From Methylococcaceae bacterium (GTDB lineage: Bacteria; Pseudomonadota; Gammaproteobacteria; Methylococcales; Methylomonadaceae): a DNA stretch of 64,000 nucleotides. Shown here one piece after another: positions 8,134 to 18,400 of this stretch (the stretch's first letter is position 1; every line of letters begins with the position of its first letter). The translations under genes and the position numbers were made by a program. The notes below the pieces were generated by a model. It saw only the letters and a list, made by a program, of their open reading frames with translations. It did not search any database and was not told the origin of the DNA. The DNA is taken from positions 1-64,000 of the forward strand of contig SPJS01000202.1 in the NCBI GenBank assembly GCA_006844705.1, read 5' to 3'.

Positions 8134-9447
8134 ATGAATTTTGCGATTAAGAATATCGATGGCAAACTGCTATACAAATTATTTGTTCAGTTATTGATTT
8201 TTTCTCAAGGAATCAATCGAAACCTTGATACGCACATTATTAACATCAGACAACAATTAAAAAAAAGTGACAATCCAGACGTCTTAAATCAGAATTTGCA
8301 ACATATGTCAGCGACGATTGAACATCTGCTGAAATTGCAAGCTTCGAAAGACACCCCCCCTAGTCTGTCAATCAAATTCAGCATACAAAAAGAAAAATAC
8401 ATCGTACGTTTAAATGAAATCCTGCAAAGCATAACAACACCCGATAAATATCTTGGCCAAAGCCAGTACATCCAGCAAAAACTTAAAGAAGACCTGGATG
8501 ACAATGCGTTTGAAAGTGTCATTCATTCGGCGCTGACTCTGATCTTGAATATCAACAGTTTTGTACAGGATGAACAACAGGAAACCGAGCGTTTTCTTGA
8601 AGACATTTCATCACAACTCAACCAGCTTGGACAATTGACAAATGTGGCAAGCCAGTCCAGTGAAGCCACTCTGGCTGACAGGGAAAACATCAATCATGCG
8701 ATCTATTCACAAATAGATAACATTAAACACAGTGCATCCAACGCCCTGGAGTTAAGTGTTTTACAAAAAAACATTACCTTGCATGTGCAGGATTTAACCG
8801 AACAATTAAAAAAACAAAAACTGACTGAAGACCATTACCTCAGAGACACTCAAAAGCAATTGAATGATATGTCGCTGAAGCTCAAGGAACTGGAGTCTGA
8901 AGCACAACATTTACGCAATAACCTAAAGCAGGCACATGCCCAGGCTTATGAAGATCCACTGACCGGCTTGCCTAATCGTTTGGCTTATAATGAAAAAGTA
9001 TCCTCTGAATACAAATACTTTAAGCGTTATAAAAAACCTTTATCTTTACTCGTTTGGGATATCGATAATTTTAAACAGATCAATGACCAGTTTGGGCATA
9101 AAACAGGCGATAAAACCCTGACACTTGTCGGTCAATTACTGCACAAAAACTGTCGTGAAACTGATTTTATTGCCCGCTATGGCGGAGAAGAGTTTGTAAT
9201 GCTTTTGCCAAACGTGAATGCAGCCCAAGCATTCATCGCCGCAGAAAAAATGCGCAAAATCATTGAGCAATCTGGTTTCAACTACCACGGAAAAAAAATA
9301 AATCTCACTATATCTTGTGGCATATGTGAATTTGTGGAGGATAAAAACCAGGAGGATATTTTTGAAAGTGCTGACCAGGCCTTATACCGATCCAAAAAAA
9401 ATGGGCGCAATCTTTGTACTGTTTTTGATGCGACATCACCAGATTAA
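8134..9447 (+). CDS. Diguanylate cyclase, paralogue of the preceding gene
   Basis: This 437-residue protein has the same layout as its neighbour: a long helical N-terminus and then GGDEF from about 270 (DPLTGLPNRLAYNEK). The active loop GGEEF is near 350 and the I-site RETD precedes it. Stretches such as SLLVWDID.F..IND..GHK and NC.E.DFIAR are nearly identical in both proteins, whereas the N-terminal halves have diverged and this one is about 70 residues shorter. A local tandem duplication with divergence of the input half is the simplest reading. Its 3' end overlaps the convergent DUF2058 gene by 12 bases. Confidence 0.87.
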   Translation: MNFAIKNIDGKLLYKLFVQLLIFSQGINRNLDTHIINIRQQLKKSDNPDVLNQNLQHMSATIEHLLKLQASKDTPPSLSIKFSIQKEKYIVRLNEILQSITTPDKYLGQSQYIQQKLKEDLDDNAFESVIHSALTLILNINSFVQDEQQETERFLEDISSQLNQLGQLTNVASQSSEATLADRENINHAIYSQIDNIKHSASNALELSVLQKNITLHVQDLTEQLKKQKLTEDHYLRDTQKQLNDMSLKLKELESEAQHLRNNLKQAHAQAYEDPLTGLPNRLAYNEKVSSEYKYFKRYKKPLSLLVWDIDNFKQINDQFGHKTGDKTLTLVGQLLHKNCRETDFIARYGGEEFVMLLPNVNAAQAFIAAEKMRKIIEQSGFNYHGKKINLTISCGICEFVEDKNQEDIFESADQALYRSKKNGRNLCTVFDATSPD

Positions 9448-9978
9448 ATCATCCGGTACTTCAAACCCTTTGTAATCATCATTTTCCTGCGTTTTAGGTT
9501 CTTCACTTAATAATACGGCGACAGATTGGGGGCTACGTTGCTTAAGCTTGTCCGCCGTTTGAACCGAAACCAGATAAAATTGATCCATTACAATGGCAAT
9601 GGCCAATTTAGCGGCAATCAGTTTGTTTTTCTGCTCACTTGAAATATACAAGGTTTTAACTTTTCCCTGATAAGAAAAATGATATGGAATGGCCTCATCA
9701 GGAGGGGGCAACGCTTCATGATTTTGCTCAATCAAATGTTTAATTTGATGTAACAACGCCTGGGTTTCAGCTGATTTTTTCTGTTCTTCATTTAATTGCC
9801 TGTCTTTTTCCGCCTGTGCCTGTTTTTTCTGTTGCACAGATAGTGCGGCATCAGACGCGACAGCATCGTTTCCTTTTTGTTTTTTCTTCTTGCGTTTTTC
9901 AGAACGCATCTGCTTGGCCTTGTTTTCACTTACCAGGCCCGCATTCAACAATTGATCCTGCAAAGACTTCTTACTCAT
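9436..9978 (-). CDS. DUF2058 family protein (YaiL-like)
   Basis: The 180-residue cytoplasmic protein opens with MSKKSLQDQLLNAGLVSENKAKQ followed by a lysine/arginine-rich coiled region (RKKKKQK), the signature of DUF2058/YaiL. Members are described as nucleoid- or polynucleotide-associated, but the function is not established. A compact C-domain (about 90-180) includes IPYHFSYQGKVKTLYIS and GFEVPDDLIW. I set the start at the internal ATG at 9976-9978, which matches the family N-terminus; an upstream in-frame ATG adds eleven residues without family support. Confidence 0.8.
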   Translation of the reverse strand: MSKKSLQDQLLNAGLVSENKAKQMRSEKRKKKKQKGNDAVASDAALSVQQKKQAQAEKDRQLNEEQKKSAETQALLHQIKHLIEQNHEALPPPDEAIPYHFSYQGKVKTLYISSEQKNKLIAAKLAIAIVMDQFYLVSVQTADKLKQRSPQSVAVLLSEEPKTQENDDYKGFEVPDDLIW

Positions 9979-10131
9979 GATGATCTCTATAAATATTTCA
10001 GCGAAATTCACTCGATTAGGATATTATCGCGCATCATAGGCTGGTTTTAAGACAAAATTGTGACGAATTGATGTTCGTCTTTATCAGACATTGTCTATGA
10101 GCACTCAGATTCATTTATTGCTTGATCTTGC

Positions 10132-11124
10132 ATGACCCGACATCCCGTTCCCTTTACACCTCAGAATATTACTGAAGCCCTGCGTATTTTAAAAGCAGGC
10201 GGATTGGTCGCATTTCCTACGGAAACAGTTTACGGTTTGGGGGCCGATGCTGCTAATCCTCAGGCGGTCAGCAAAATTTTTGCGACCAAAGGCCGGCCCG
10301 CGAATCACCCACTAATTGTTCATATTGGTCATGTAGATCAACTGGAGCAATGGGCAGAATCTATTCCTGATAATGCCTATCAACTGATAGATTCATTCTG
10401 GCCGGGGCCTTTAGCCATCATTTTAAAAAAACAGCCCTGGGTTTCAGATGTTGTCACGGGAGGACAAGACACCATCGCGATACGCATGCCGGGTAATCCA
10501 GTCGCACTTGATTTATTAACTCAATTTAATGGCGGCATCGCTGCACCTTCCGCCAATCGATTTAATCACATCAGTCCCACCCTTGCTTCTCATGTGCAAA
10601 GTGAATTTGGTGATTCTGTAGAGATGATCATAGATGGCGGTCCCTGTCAGGTCGGGCTTGAATCCACCATTATTGATGTATCATCCAATAACATCAAAAT
10701 GCTTCGTCCCGGACATATTCAACAGCAACAGATTGAACATGTTCTTCACAACACAGTGAATCAGGGCACGACTGATTCAACACGCCGTGCCCCCGGCATG
10801 CTGGAACTTCATTATGCTCCGGAAACCCCGGCAGCACTATGTCCAATCATAATACTGGATCAATACATCGAGCAATATATTAATGCGGGAAAAAAAATGG
10901 GTGTGTTAGTCCGACATGCGCAGCTTGATTCTCACCCCAATCTTCACTCGATCATCATGCCTGAAGACCCTGTTAAGTTTGGCCATGATATGTATGCTTG
11001 CTTGAGACAACTGGATGAATTACAACTGGATTTGATTCTTATCGAGCAATTACCTGATGAACCAAAGTGGGTTGCAGTCAATGATCGATTGTTAAAAGCA
11101 ACTGCGGGCAATATTTGTCATTAA
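10132..11124 (+). CDS. tsaC: L-threonylcarbamoyladenylate synthase (Sua5 long form)
   Basis: The enzyme makes threonylcarbamoyl-AMP from threonine, bicarbonate and ATP, the first step of t6A37 modification of ANN-decoding tRNAs. The YrdC domain (about 10-200) shows GGLVAFPTETVYGLGADA, KGRPANHPL and APSANRF. Unlike the short TsaC of E. coli, this 330-residue protein carries the extra C-terminal Sua5 domain after the linker RRAPGMLELHYAPETP. It ends one base before bioA, so the two are probably co-transcribed with yidD. Confidence 0.92.
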   Translation: MTRHPVPFTPQNITEALRILKAGGLVAFPTETVYGLGADAANPQAVSKIFATKGRPANHPLIVHIGHVDQLEQWAESIPDNAYQLIDSFWPGPLAIILKKQPWVSDVVTGGQDTIAIRMPGNPVALDLLTQFNGGIAAPSANRFNHISPTLASHVQSEFGDSVEMIIDGGPCQVGLESTIIDVSSNNIKMLRPGHIQQQQIEHVLHNTVNQGTTDSTRRAPGMLELHYAPETPAALCPIIILDQYIEQYINAGKKMGVLVRHAQLDSHPNLHSIIMPEDPVKFGHDMYACLRQLDELQLDLILIEQLPDEPKWVAVNDRLLKATAGNICH

Positions 11125-11125
11125 T

Positions 11126-12403
11126 ATGAATCAACAGGAATTACTTGATTTTGACCGGGCACACATCTGGCACCCCTATGCGCCCATGCCTGCTGACTAT
11201 ACCCCTTATCCAGTGGTTTCTGCCGACGGCGTTTATCTGGATTTTATGGATGGTCGTCGGGTCATAGATGGCATGGCTTCCTGGTGGTCTGCCATACACG
11301 GCTATAATCACCCACGCCTGAATCAGGCCGCCCATCATCAGATAGATACACTGTCTCATGTCATGTTTGGTGGCTTAACTCACCAACCCGCAGTTGAATT
11401 AAGTCAGCGATTAATCAATTTAACTCCAGAACGTCTAGACCATGTGTTCCTGTCAGATTCGGGTTCAGTCAGTGTTGAAGTCGCCTTAAAAATGGCCATG
11501 CAGTACTGGCAAGCCAAACAGCAACCCGAGAAAAACAGATTTCTGGCATTGCGCGGTGGATATCATGGCGATACGTTTGGTGCAATGTCTGTGTGTGACC
11601 CTGTTAATGGGATGCACCATTTATTTCAACAAGTGCTGCCTCAGCATTTATTTATTGAGCGACCTTCGATTTCATTTCATCAACCATGGCAGGACAATGC
11701 TGATGAAACAATAAAACAAATGATCGCACAACATCACACATCGCTCGCGGCAGTCATCATCGAACCCATCGTCCAGGGCGCGGGCGGCATGTGGTTTTAC
11801 CATCCTCAATATTTGAAAACATTACGTGAACAATGTAATAAATACAATATCCTGTTAATTGCAGATGAAATTGCAACCGGGTTTGGACGGTGTGGAAACA
11901 TGTTTGCCTGCGAGTATGCCGGGATTACACCTGATCTGCTTTGTCTTGGAAAAGCCTTAACCGGGGGGTATTTATCTTTAGCGGCCACAATTACCCGCAA
12001 AGATATTGCTGAGACAATGTCGAACAGCGAAGCCGGTTGCTTTATGCATGGCCCTACGTTTATGGCCAACCCGCTGGCCTGTGCGATTGCCTGTGCAAGT
12101 ATTGATGAGTTACTGCAATCAGATTGGCGAACGAATGTCGCAAGAATAGAAGCTCAATTGAAATCAAAGTTGGGTACTTGCCGTGAATTTTCCACGGTGG
12201 AAGATGTCAGAGTATTAGGTGCAATCGGTGTGATTGAGATGAAACAACCGCTAGAGGTACCGACTATTCAAGCCAAGTTGGTTGCACAAGGGGTATGGTG
12301 CAGACCTTTTGGGAAACTGCTTTATACCATGCCAGCCTATAGCATGGATAACAACGAACTCGACCAGCTAACCAGGGCTATGGTTACAGCTGTTAAACCT
12401 TAA
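11126..12403 (+). CDS. bioA: Adenosylmethionine-8-amino-7-oxononanoate aminotransferase
   Basis: This PLP enzyme transfers the amino group of S-adenosylmethionine to KAPA, giving DAPA in biotin synthesis. The 425-residue protein has the family markers HIWHPY near the N-terminus, [27 protein letters not shown], the aspartate of [13 protein letters not shown] and the Schiff-base lysine K276 in [10 protein letters not shown]. The Tyr/Trp pair near the start (WHPY) and [13 protein letters not shown] favour BioA over other class III aminotransferases. No other biotin gene is in the window. Confidence 0.96.
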   Translation: MNQQELLDFDRAHIWHPYAPMPADYTPYPVVSADGVYLDFMDGRRVIDGMASWWSAIHGYNHPRLNQAAHHQIDTLSHVMFGGLTHQPAVELSQRLINLTPERLDHVFLSDSGSVSVEVALKMAMQYWQAKQQPEKNRFLALRGGYHGDTFGAMSVCDPVNGMHHLFQQVLPQHLFIERPSISFHQPWQDNADETIKQMIAQHHTSLAAVIIEPIVQGAGGMWFYHPQYLKTLREQCNKYNILLIADEIATGFGRCGNMFACEYAGITPDLLCLGKALTGGYLSLAATITRKDIAETMSNSEAGCFMHGPTFMANPLACAIACASIDELLQSDWRTNVARIEAQLKSKLGTCREFSTVEDVRVLGAIGVIEMKQPLEVPTIQAKLVAQGVWCRPFGKLLYTMPAYSMDNNELDQLTRAMVTAVKP

Positions 12404-12410
12404 TACTGCC

Positions 12411-12638
12411 ATGCAAAAACTGTTAATCATTCTGGTTTCATTTTATAAAGGGGTGATTTCTCCTTTGTTTCCACCTGCCTGCCGATTCACCCCCAGCTGT
12501 TCGAGTTATGCCATTGAAGCCATTGAAGTTCATGGCCCAAGCAAGGGGTGCGGGTTGGCAATCAAGCGAATTTTACGCTGCCATCCCTGGGGAAGCCACG
12601 GGTATGACCCGGTCCCTCCTAAACAATCAGACGCATAA
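12411..12638 (+). CDS. yidD: Membrane protein insertion efficiency factor YidD
   Basis: This small membrane-associated protein assists YidC/Sec-dependent insertion. The 75-residue sequence has the family's cysteine pattern and conserved core [19 protein letters not shown], followed by [19 protein letters not shown]. It is 7 bases downstream of bioA. This is an uncommon position, since yidD usually sits in the rpmH-rnpA-yidC cluster. Confidence 0.93.
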   Translation: MQKLLIILVSFYKGVISPLFPPACRFTPSCSSYAIEAIEVHGPSKGCGLAIKRILRCHPWGSHGYDPVPPKQSDA

Positions 12639-13003
12639 CGCTCGCAACCTGTTGAAAAATGAGCCAAGATACTGATGGTCTATGTCTAGGAGACTGTCGG
12701 GTGGGGGCAACCGTCAGAATATTCTCTTTACTCGATGTGCAGCATCATCCCTCTGCGTACTCAATGTAGATTACGAATTCCAGAAAGGGGCTCATCAAAT
12801 GCTGCAGATAATTCGAGCATAGATCAAATGTAATTGTCATGCAGAAAGTAAACATAACAGAAACATTGAATAATAAATGACCAGGGAGACTGAACATTTT
12901 TAGAATAACGTATAGACAGTTTTTGAGATATAATCAGCATTTAAATCCGCACTGTTTTAGGGGTTTTGCGACATTCACCCGTGTTCTGCAATGGAGAAAG
13001 GAC
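12639..13003. other. Intergenic region upstream of the efflux operon
   Basis: There is no gene here. It contains a fragment resembling one end of the 43410 repeat (CAACCTGTTGAAAAATGAG near 12647), a solo end of the CTAG-flanked MITE family at 12686-12702, and a TATAAT at 12929-12934 that could be the -10 of the operon promoter, although its -35 is poor. No metal-regulator operator could be recognised. Confidence 0.4.
12686..12702. mobile_element. MITE-like element, solo left end
   Basis: CTAGGAGACTGTCGGGT is identical for its first 15 bases to the left ends at 49295 and 53673, including the CTAG. The rest of the element is absent. Confidence 0.5.
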
Positions 13004-14257
13004 ATGATTCGTTTTCGGCCGCTGGTATGGGTGGCGGTATATGCAGTTTGTGCGACAACCGGGCATGCTCAACCCGGATTAATTGTCAGTCATATTGATC
13101 CGGTTCAGGTGGATGCACAGTTGACGCTGCCGTTGCTGCTTGAGCAGACATTAAAACAATATCCTGAATTTCAACTTCAGCAGGCCAGACAACAGGAATC
13201 TGCCGCGATTCAACAGCGTGGAGAGGCCTGGTTGGCCGGGCCGGTGACGTTATCAGCATCCTACCTGGATGACTGGCTGGCTGATGATACAGGGTATCGT
13301 GAATTTGATGCCCAGGTGGAAATTCCGCTGTGGCGCTGGGGGCAGCGTGAAGCGGGGCAAACGCTGGCGACACAGGCTGCGCAGGCGATAGAACGCCAGC
13401 AACAGGCTTTAAAACTGAAAATCAGTGGCTTGCTGCGCCATGCGTTGTGGAATGTGCGGCTGGCGGACAGTTATTGGCAGCAGGCCAAACAAACACTGGC
13501 GGTATCGGACGAGCTGTTAAAAAAAATCAAACTGCGTGTTGAACTGGGTGATTTACCGCGTTCGGATCAACTGCTGGCCGAATCGGATTATCTACAAAAA
13601 CGCTCCTTGCTGATGCAGGCAGAAGCTGAAGTCATGCATGCGCGGCAGAATTTCATTAGTCTGTCCGGTGCCAATCGTTTACCGGCTGAATTTTTTGAAC
13701 AGCAAAGTGAGCGTGTGGAGATAAATCCCCAGCATCCTTATTTGTCGGCCTTGAATGCCCGGATTCAGCGTAAACAGGCGGAGGTTGATTGGGTATCCCG
13801 GCGAGGTTCCGGCCAGCCCAGCATTCACGTGGGTATGAAAAGCGAACGGGATACGCGCGACGGTGATGATATTGAAAGTGCCGGTATTGGTTTTTCCATC
13901 CCGTTCGGCGGTGGCGACTTTGTCGCGCCAGAAGTGGCAAAGAAAAATGTCGAATTGACGGAACTAGTTGCGCAACGCGATCTACTGTACCGGGCATTGC
14001 AGAAAAACCTGCATGAAGCGGAACATCGTCTGCAGATTGATCGGGCCGAACTGGACGTCGCCAACCAATTAAAAACCATTGCGGTCAAACATCACGAAAT
14101 GTCACAACTGAGTTTTGCTTCCGGTGAAATTAATCTCATGGATTTACTCAAAATTCAGGCGCGTACCGAGCATGCGATCCGTCATGCCAAAGAGCAGGAA
14201 ATCAAATATCAGCGGGATATTGCTTTTTATAACCAGGCTGTAGGCGTGTTGCCATGA
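13004..14257 (+). CDS. Outer-membrane channel of a metal RND efflux system (CzcC/TolC family)
   Basis: This is the outer-membrane component of a tripartite exporter. The protein of about 417 residues starts at the ATG with GGAGAAAGG upstream, giving a signal peptide ending at GHA (MIRFRPLVWVAVYAVCATTGHA). It contains two long helical repeats typical of outer-membrane efflux proteins (LLEQTLKQYPEFQLQQARQQ and later LHEAEHRLQIDRAELDVANQL). An in-frame upstream codon would add 27 residues that look unlike a signal peptide. The adaptor gene starts 50 bases downstream and the inner-membrane pump follows it. Confidence 0.87.
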   Translation: MIRFRPLVWVAVYAVCATTGHAQPGLIVSHIDPVQVDAQLTLPLLLEQTLKQYPEFQLQQARQQESAAIQQRGEAWLAGPVTLSASYLDDWLADDTGYREFDAQVEIPLWRWGQREAGQTLATQAAQAIERQQQALKLKISGLLRHALWNVRLADSYWQQAKQTLAVSDELLKKIKLRVELGDLPRSDQLLAESDYLQKRSLLMQAEAEVMHARQNFISLSGANRLPAEFFEQQSERVEINPQHPYLSALNARIQRKQAEVDWVSRRGSGQPSIHVGMKSERDTRDGDDIESAGIGFSIPFGGGDFVAPEVAKKNVELTELVAQRDLLYRALQKNLHEAEHRLQIDRAELDVANQLKTIAVKHHEMSQLSFASGEINLMDLLKIQARTEHAIRHAKEQEIKYQRDIAFYNQAVGVLP

Positions 14258-14306
14258 TGTCAGGCGGCGCTTTCATTCGATCATTAGAGTTCAAGAGGGA
14301 CGTTGT

Positions 14307-15410
14307 ATGCAACCATTGTTCAAGTCGTTTTGTCAAGGCGTGGCCGTTCTCCTGTTTTCCCCCATGCTTTGGGCACAGGAAGACCAAATTGAAATTTCCC
14401 AGGTGCAGTTTTTTAATCTGGGGGTCAAAACCGGTGCGTTAAAATCGGTACAGTCGGTGCCATTATTAACCGTACCTGCGCAAGTCAGCATTCCTCCCAG
14501 CAATGAATATATCGTCAGCTCGTCACTGACCGGTCTGGTCAGCAAGATGAATGCCGCGCTGGGCGATCAAGTCAGCAAAGGGGAAATCCTAGCTTTGATA
14601 GACAGCCCGGCACTATTAACCTTGCAACGGCAGTATTTAAAATCGGTTAATGAAAGCCATCTGGCGCGTTTAGCTTATGAGCGTGATAAAAAACTGCAGC
14701 AGCAGGGGGTGATTTCTGATCGCCGCTGGCAGGAAAGTCGCAGCCGGTATAACAGCCGCATTGCCGAAGTGAATGAAGCAAAGCAGTTATTGCACATTGC
14801 CGGTATGTCGGACAAGGATATAACCGCCTTGAGACGTACCCGTAAGCTCAGCAGCCGTTTGAGTTTGCGCACACCGATTGATGGCGTAGTACTGGAGCGC
14901 AAAGTGGTCGCCGGCGAACGACTGGACGAAATGGAGCCGATTTATCGTATTGCCGATTTGCAGCAGTTGTGGCTGGAAATTTATGTGCCGCAGGAAAAAA
15001 TAGGTTTGTTGCAAGCAGGGGATCAGGTGTTGGTGCAGAATACCGATGTGGGTGCACGTATCAGTCTGGTCGGGCAAAGCGTGAATCCGCAGGATCAGAC
15101 GATCCTGGTCAGGGCAGTGATTGAGAAAAGCCATCCGGCTATTCGTGCCGGTCAGACGGTCAGTGTGCAGCTTACCCAAAGCAGCCGCGAGGCAACGTAC
15201 CGAGTACCTAATGCCGGACTGGCGCAACATAACGCTCAATCCTATCTGTTTGCGCTGAATGATCTGGGATTTAAGGTGGTGCCGGTTAACGTGCTTGGCA
15301 AACGTAACAACTATACCGTCATCAGTGGCAAGCTGGATCCACAACAACAAATTGCCGTGCGCGGTGCGGTGGCACTTAAGGCCAAATGGCTGGGGCTGGG
15401 TGACGAATAA
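14307..15410 (+). CDS. Periplasmic adaptor (membrane fusion protein) of metal RND efflux
   Basis: The 367-residue adaptor links the outer-membrane channel to the pump. It has a signal peptide ending near MLWA, a split lipoyl domain (SSLTGLVSKMNAALGDQVSKGEILALIDSP and SLRTPIDGVVLERKVVAGE), a helical hairpin between them, and a beta-barrel/membrane-proximal part. No N-terminal metal-binding His or Met cluster was seen. Its stop overlaps the start of the pump gene by one base (TAATG), showing translational coupling. Confidence 0.88.
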   Translation: MQPLFKSFCQGVAVLLFSPMLWAQEDQIEISQVQFFNLGVKTGALKSVQSVPLLTVPAQVSIPPSNEYIVSSSLTGLVSKMNAALGDQVSKGEILALIDSPALLTLQRQYLKSVNESHLARLAYERDKKLQQQGVISDRRWQESRSRYNSRIAEVNEAKQLLHIAGMSDKDITALRRTRKLSSRLSLRTPIDGVVLERKVVAGERLDEMEPIYRIADLQQLWLEIYVPQEKIGLLQAGDQVLVQNTDVGARISLVGQSVNPQDQTILVRAVIEKSHPAIRAGQTVSVQLTQSSREATYRVPNAGLAQHNAQSYLFALNDLGFKVVPVNVLGKRNNYTVISGKLDPQQQIAVRGAVALKAKWLGLGDE

Positions 15411-18400
15411 TGGCGGTTCTGATCCGCTTTGCCCTGCAACAACGCCTGCTGATTTTACTGCTGGTCGTGTTGTTAATTGGCAGTGGCCTGTCAGCATTTA
15501 ACCAATTACCGATTGATGCGTTTCCGGAAGTTTCGCCCACGCAGGTAAAAATCATCATTAAAGCCAATGGCATGACGCCGGAGGAGGTCGAAGCCCGTAT
15601 AACCGCGCCGGTTGAGCTGGAGATGCTGGGCATTCCCAAGCAGGCCATGCTGCGTTCGTTATCCAAATATGCGATCACCGATATCACTATTGATTTTGAT
15701 GAGGGTACAGATATTTACTGGGCGCGGCAGCAGGTGGCTGAACGCCTGAACGCGATCTGGCCGGAGTTGCCGGCCGATATTGAAGGCGGTATCGCGCCCA
15801 TGACAACCCCGTTGGGTGAAATGTATATGTTTGCCATTGAAGGTGGCGATCTGGATTTAATGCAGCGGCGCACCCTGCTCGACTGGGTGATCCGCCCTGC
15901 TCTACGCACCGTGCCCGGGGTGGCGGATGTCAATTCATTAGGTGGACTGGTGCGCAGTTTCGTGGTGGTGCCGGACAATGCACGTTTATCGGCGCGAAAT
16001 ATCACAATGCAGCAATTACGGGACACCTTGGAGCAAAATAATCGCAATGATGGTGCCGGGCGTTTGACGGAGGGTGAAGAAGCCTTGATTGTGCGTAGTC
16101 AGGGGCGTTTGCAGACAGAAGATGATGTGGCAGGGCTGGTGATAAAAAACCATCGCGGTATTCCGATAAAAGTTGGCGATGTTGCTGACGTCCGCATCGA
16201 AGGCCTGACCCGTTATGGCGCGGTCAGCAAGGATGGCAAGGGCGAGGCTGTGACCGGACTGGTATTAAGTCTGCGCGGTGCAAACGCCCGTCAACTGGTG
16301 CATGATATCGAGGCCAAGCTGGACGAGATCAGCAGCGGTTTTCCTCCCGATGTGAAGATTGAGGTGTTCTACAATCGCGGCACGCTGGTAGACAAGGCCA
16401 TCGCTACCGTGTCCAATGCGCTGGTGCAGGCGATTGTGCTGGTGGTGATTGTATTGATTCTGTTTCTGGGTAATTTGCGTGCGGCATTAACTGTTGCCCT
16501 GTCCTTGCCGCTGGCAGCGTTATTTACATTTATCCTGATGCAGATCAGTGGCATGTCAGCCAATCTGATGAGTCTTGGCGGGCTGGCGATTGCTATCGGT
16601 ATGCTGGTTGATGGTGCTGTTGTTGTGGTTGAAAATATCATGTCGCATTTTACCGAGCATGAAAAATCAAAACGTCTGCCGCTGCTGCATGTGATTTACC
16701 GTTCAACGCGCGATGTTGCGTTGCCGGTGGTCTCCGGCACATTGATTATTGTTGTTGTATTTTTGCCGTTACTGACATTGCAGGGCCTGGAAGGCAAGCT
16801 GTTTGCTCCGGTCGCCTTGACCATTGTGTTCGCATTAAGCGGGGCATTGCTATTGTCGCTGACGGTGATACCGGTGCTGGCATCTATCTTTTTACGTTAC
16901 AGCAACGAGCAGGAGCCGTGGTTGCCACGCCAACTGCAACAGCTGTATCGTCCAGTGCTGGTATTTTGTCTGCAGCGCCGCATGGTGGTGTTCGGTCCGA
17001 CATTTATTTTATGTAGCTTGTCAGTGCTGGTGTTTAGTCAGACAGGACGCAGTTTTATGCCGACCATGGACGAAGGTGATTTAATCGTTCAGCTGGAAAA
17101 ATTGCCGTCGATTACCTTACAGGAATCCGTCGCGCTGGATGTGCAGGTACAGAAAAACCTGCTGAGGAATATCCCGGAAATTACCCATGTAGTCTCACGT
17201 GTGGGCACCGATGAGCTGGGGCTTGACCCGATGAGCCTGAATGATACCGACGCATTTTTAATCTTGAAACCCAGGGAGCAATGGCGTTTTGACAGCAAGG
17301 ATGCGTTGCGTGATGAAATCCGCGAAGTGATGTCGCAAACACCGGGCATTGAGTTTGGCTTTACCCAGCCGATTGAAATGCGGGTTTCGGAAATGCTGAC
17401 CGGCAGCCGCGGTGATGTTGCGGTTAAGCTCTTTGGTAGCGATATGCATCAGCTTAATCGCAAGGCTGAAGATATCGTCAAGGTGCTGGAGAGCATAGAT
17501 GGAGCCACTGATGTCTATACCCGTGAAAATGAAGGCATGCAGTTTTTGCAGCTGGAAATCGACAAGCTTGCGGCAGGTCGCTGGGGATTAAGCAGTGATC
17601 AGGTTCAGGATATGCTGCGGGCTCAACTGGAAGGCGTCAACACGGGCATCATTCAGGAAGGCCAGATTCGTACGCCTTTGATTATTCGGGGAAATGGCGG
17701 TTCCGCCGAGTTTGAGAATATCCAGATAAGTCTGCCCCAGGGAGGGCGCATTCCGCTGGTATCCATCGCCGAAATCAAGCGGGTAGAAGGCATGGTGGCG
17801 GTTGAGCGCGAGCGCGGTCAGCGATTTACGGTCATTCGTTCCAATGTGGAAGGCCGTGATTTGGTTGGTTTTGTCGACGAGGCGCGAGAAAAAATTGCAG
17901 CGGAAGTTGATTTGCCCACGGGTTATTATGTGGAATTTGGTGGCCAGTTTGAAAACCAGCAACGTGCTGCTGAGCGCTTATTGCTCGTTGTTCCACTGGC
18001 GCTAGGCATGATATTTTTGTTGCTGTTCTCGACGTTTGGCACCGTACGCCAGGCCTTGCTGGTGTTAGCCAATGTACCGCTGGCGTTGCTTGGCGGCGTG
18101 TTTGCCTTGTGGATTTTTAATGAATATTTGTCGGTGCCTGCTTCGGTCGGGTTTATCACCTTGCTGGGGATTGCGGTTTTGAACGGCGTGGTCATGGTGA
18201 ATTATTTCAATCAATTGCTCACCCGTGGCATGGCATTACAGGATGCTATCGTCACCGGCGCCTGTCGTCGCTTGCGCCCGGTACTGATGACGGCATGTAC
18301 CACGGCATTTGGTTTGATCCCCTTGTTGTTCGCCCAGGGGCCAGGTGCGGAAATTCAGCGCCCGTTGGCCATTGTGGTGATCGGCGGCTTAATATCATCC

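Noticed and set aside
14787-15497. A 236-codon minus-strand open frame across the adaptor/pump junction
   Set aside because: It is antisense to two clearly conserved efflux genes and has no motif of its own.
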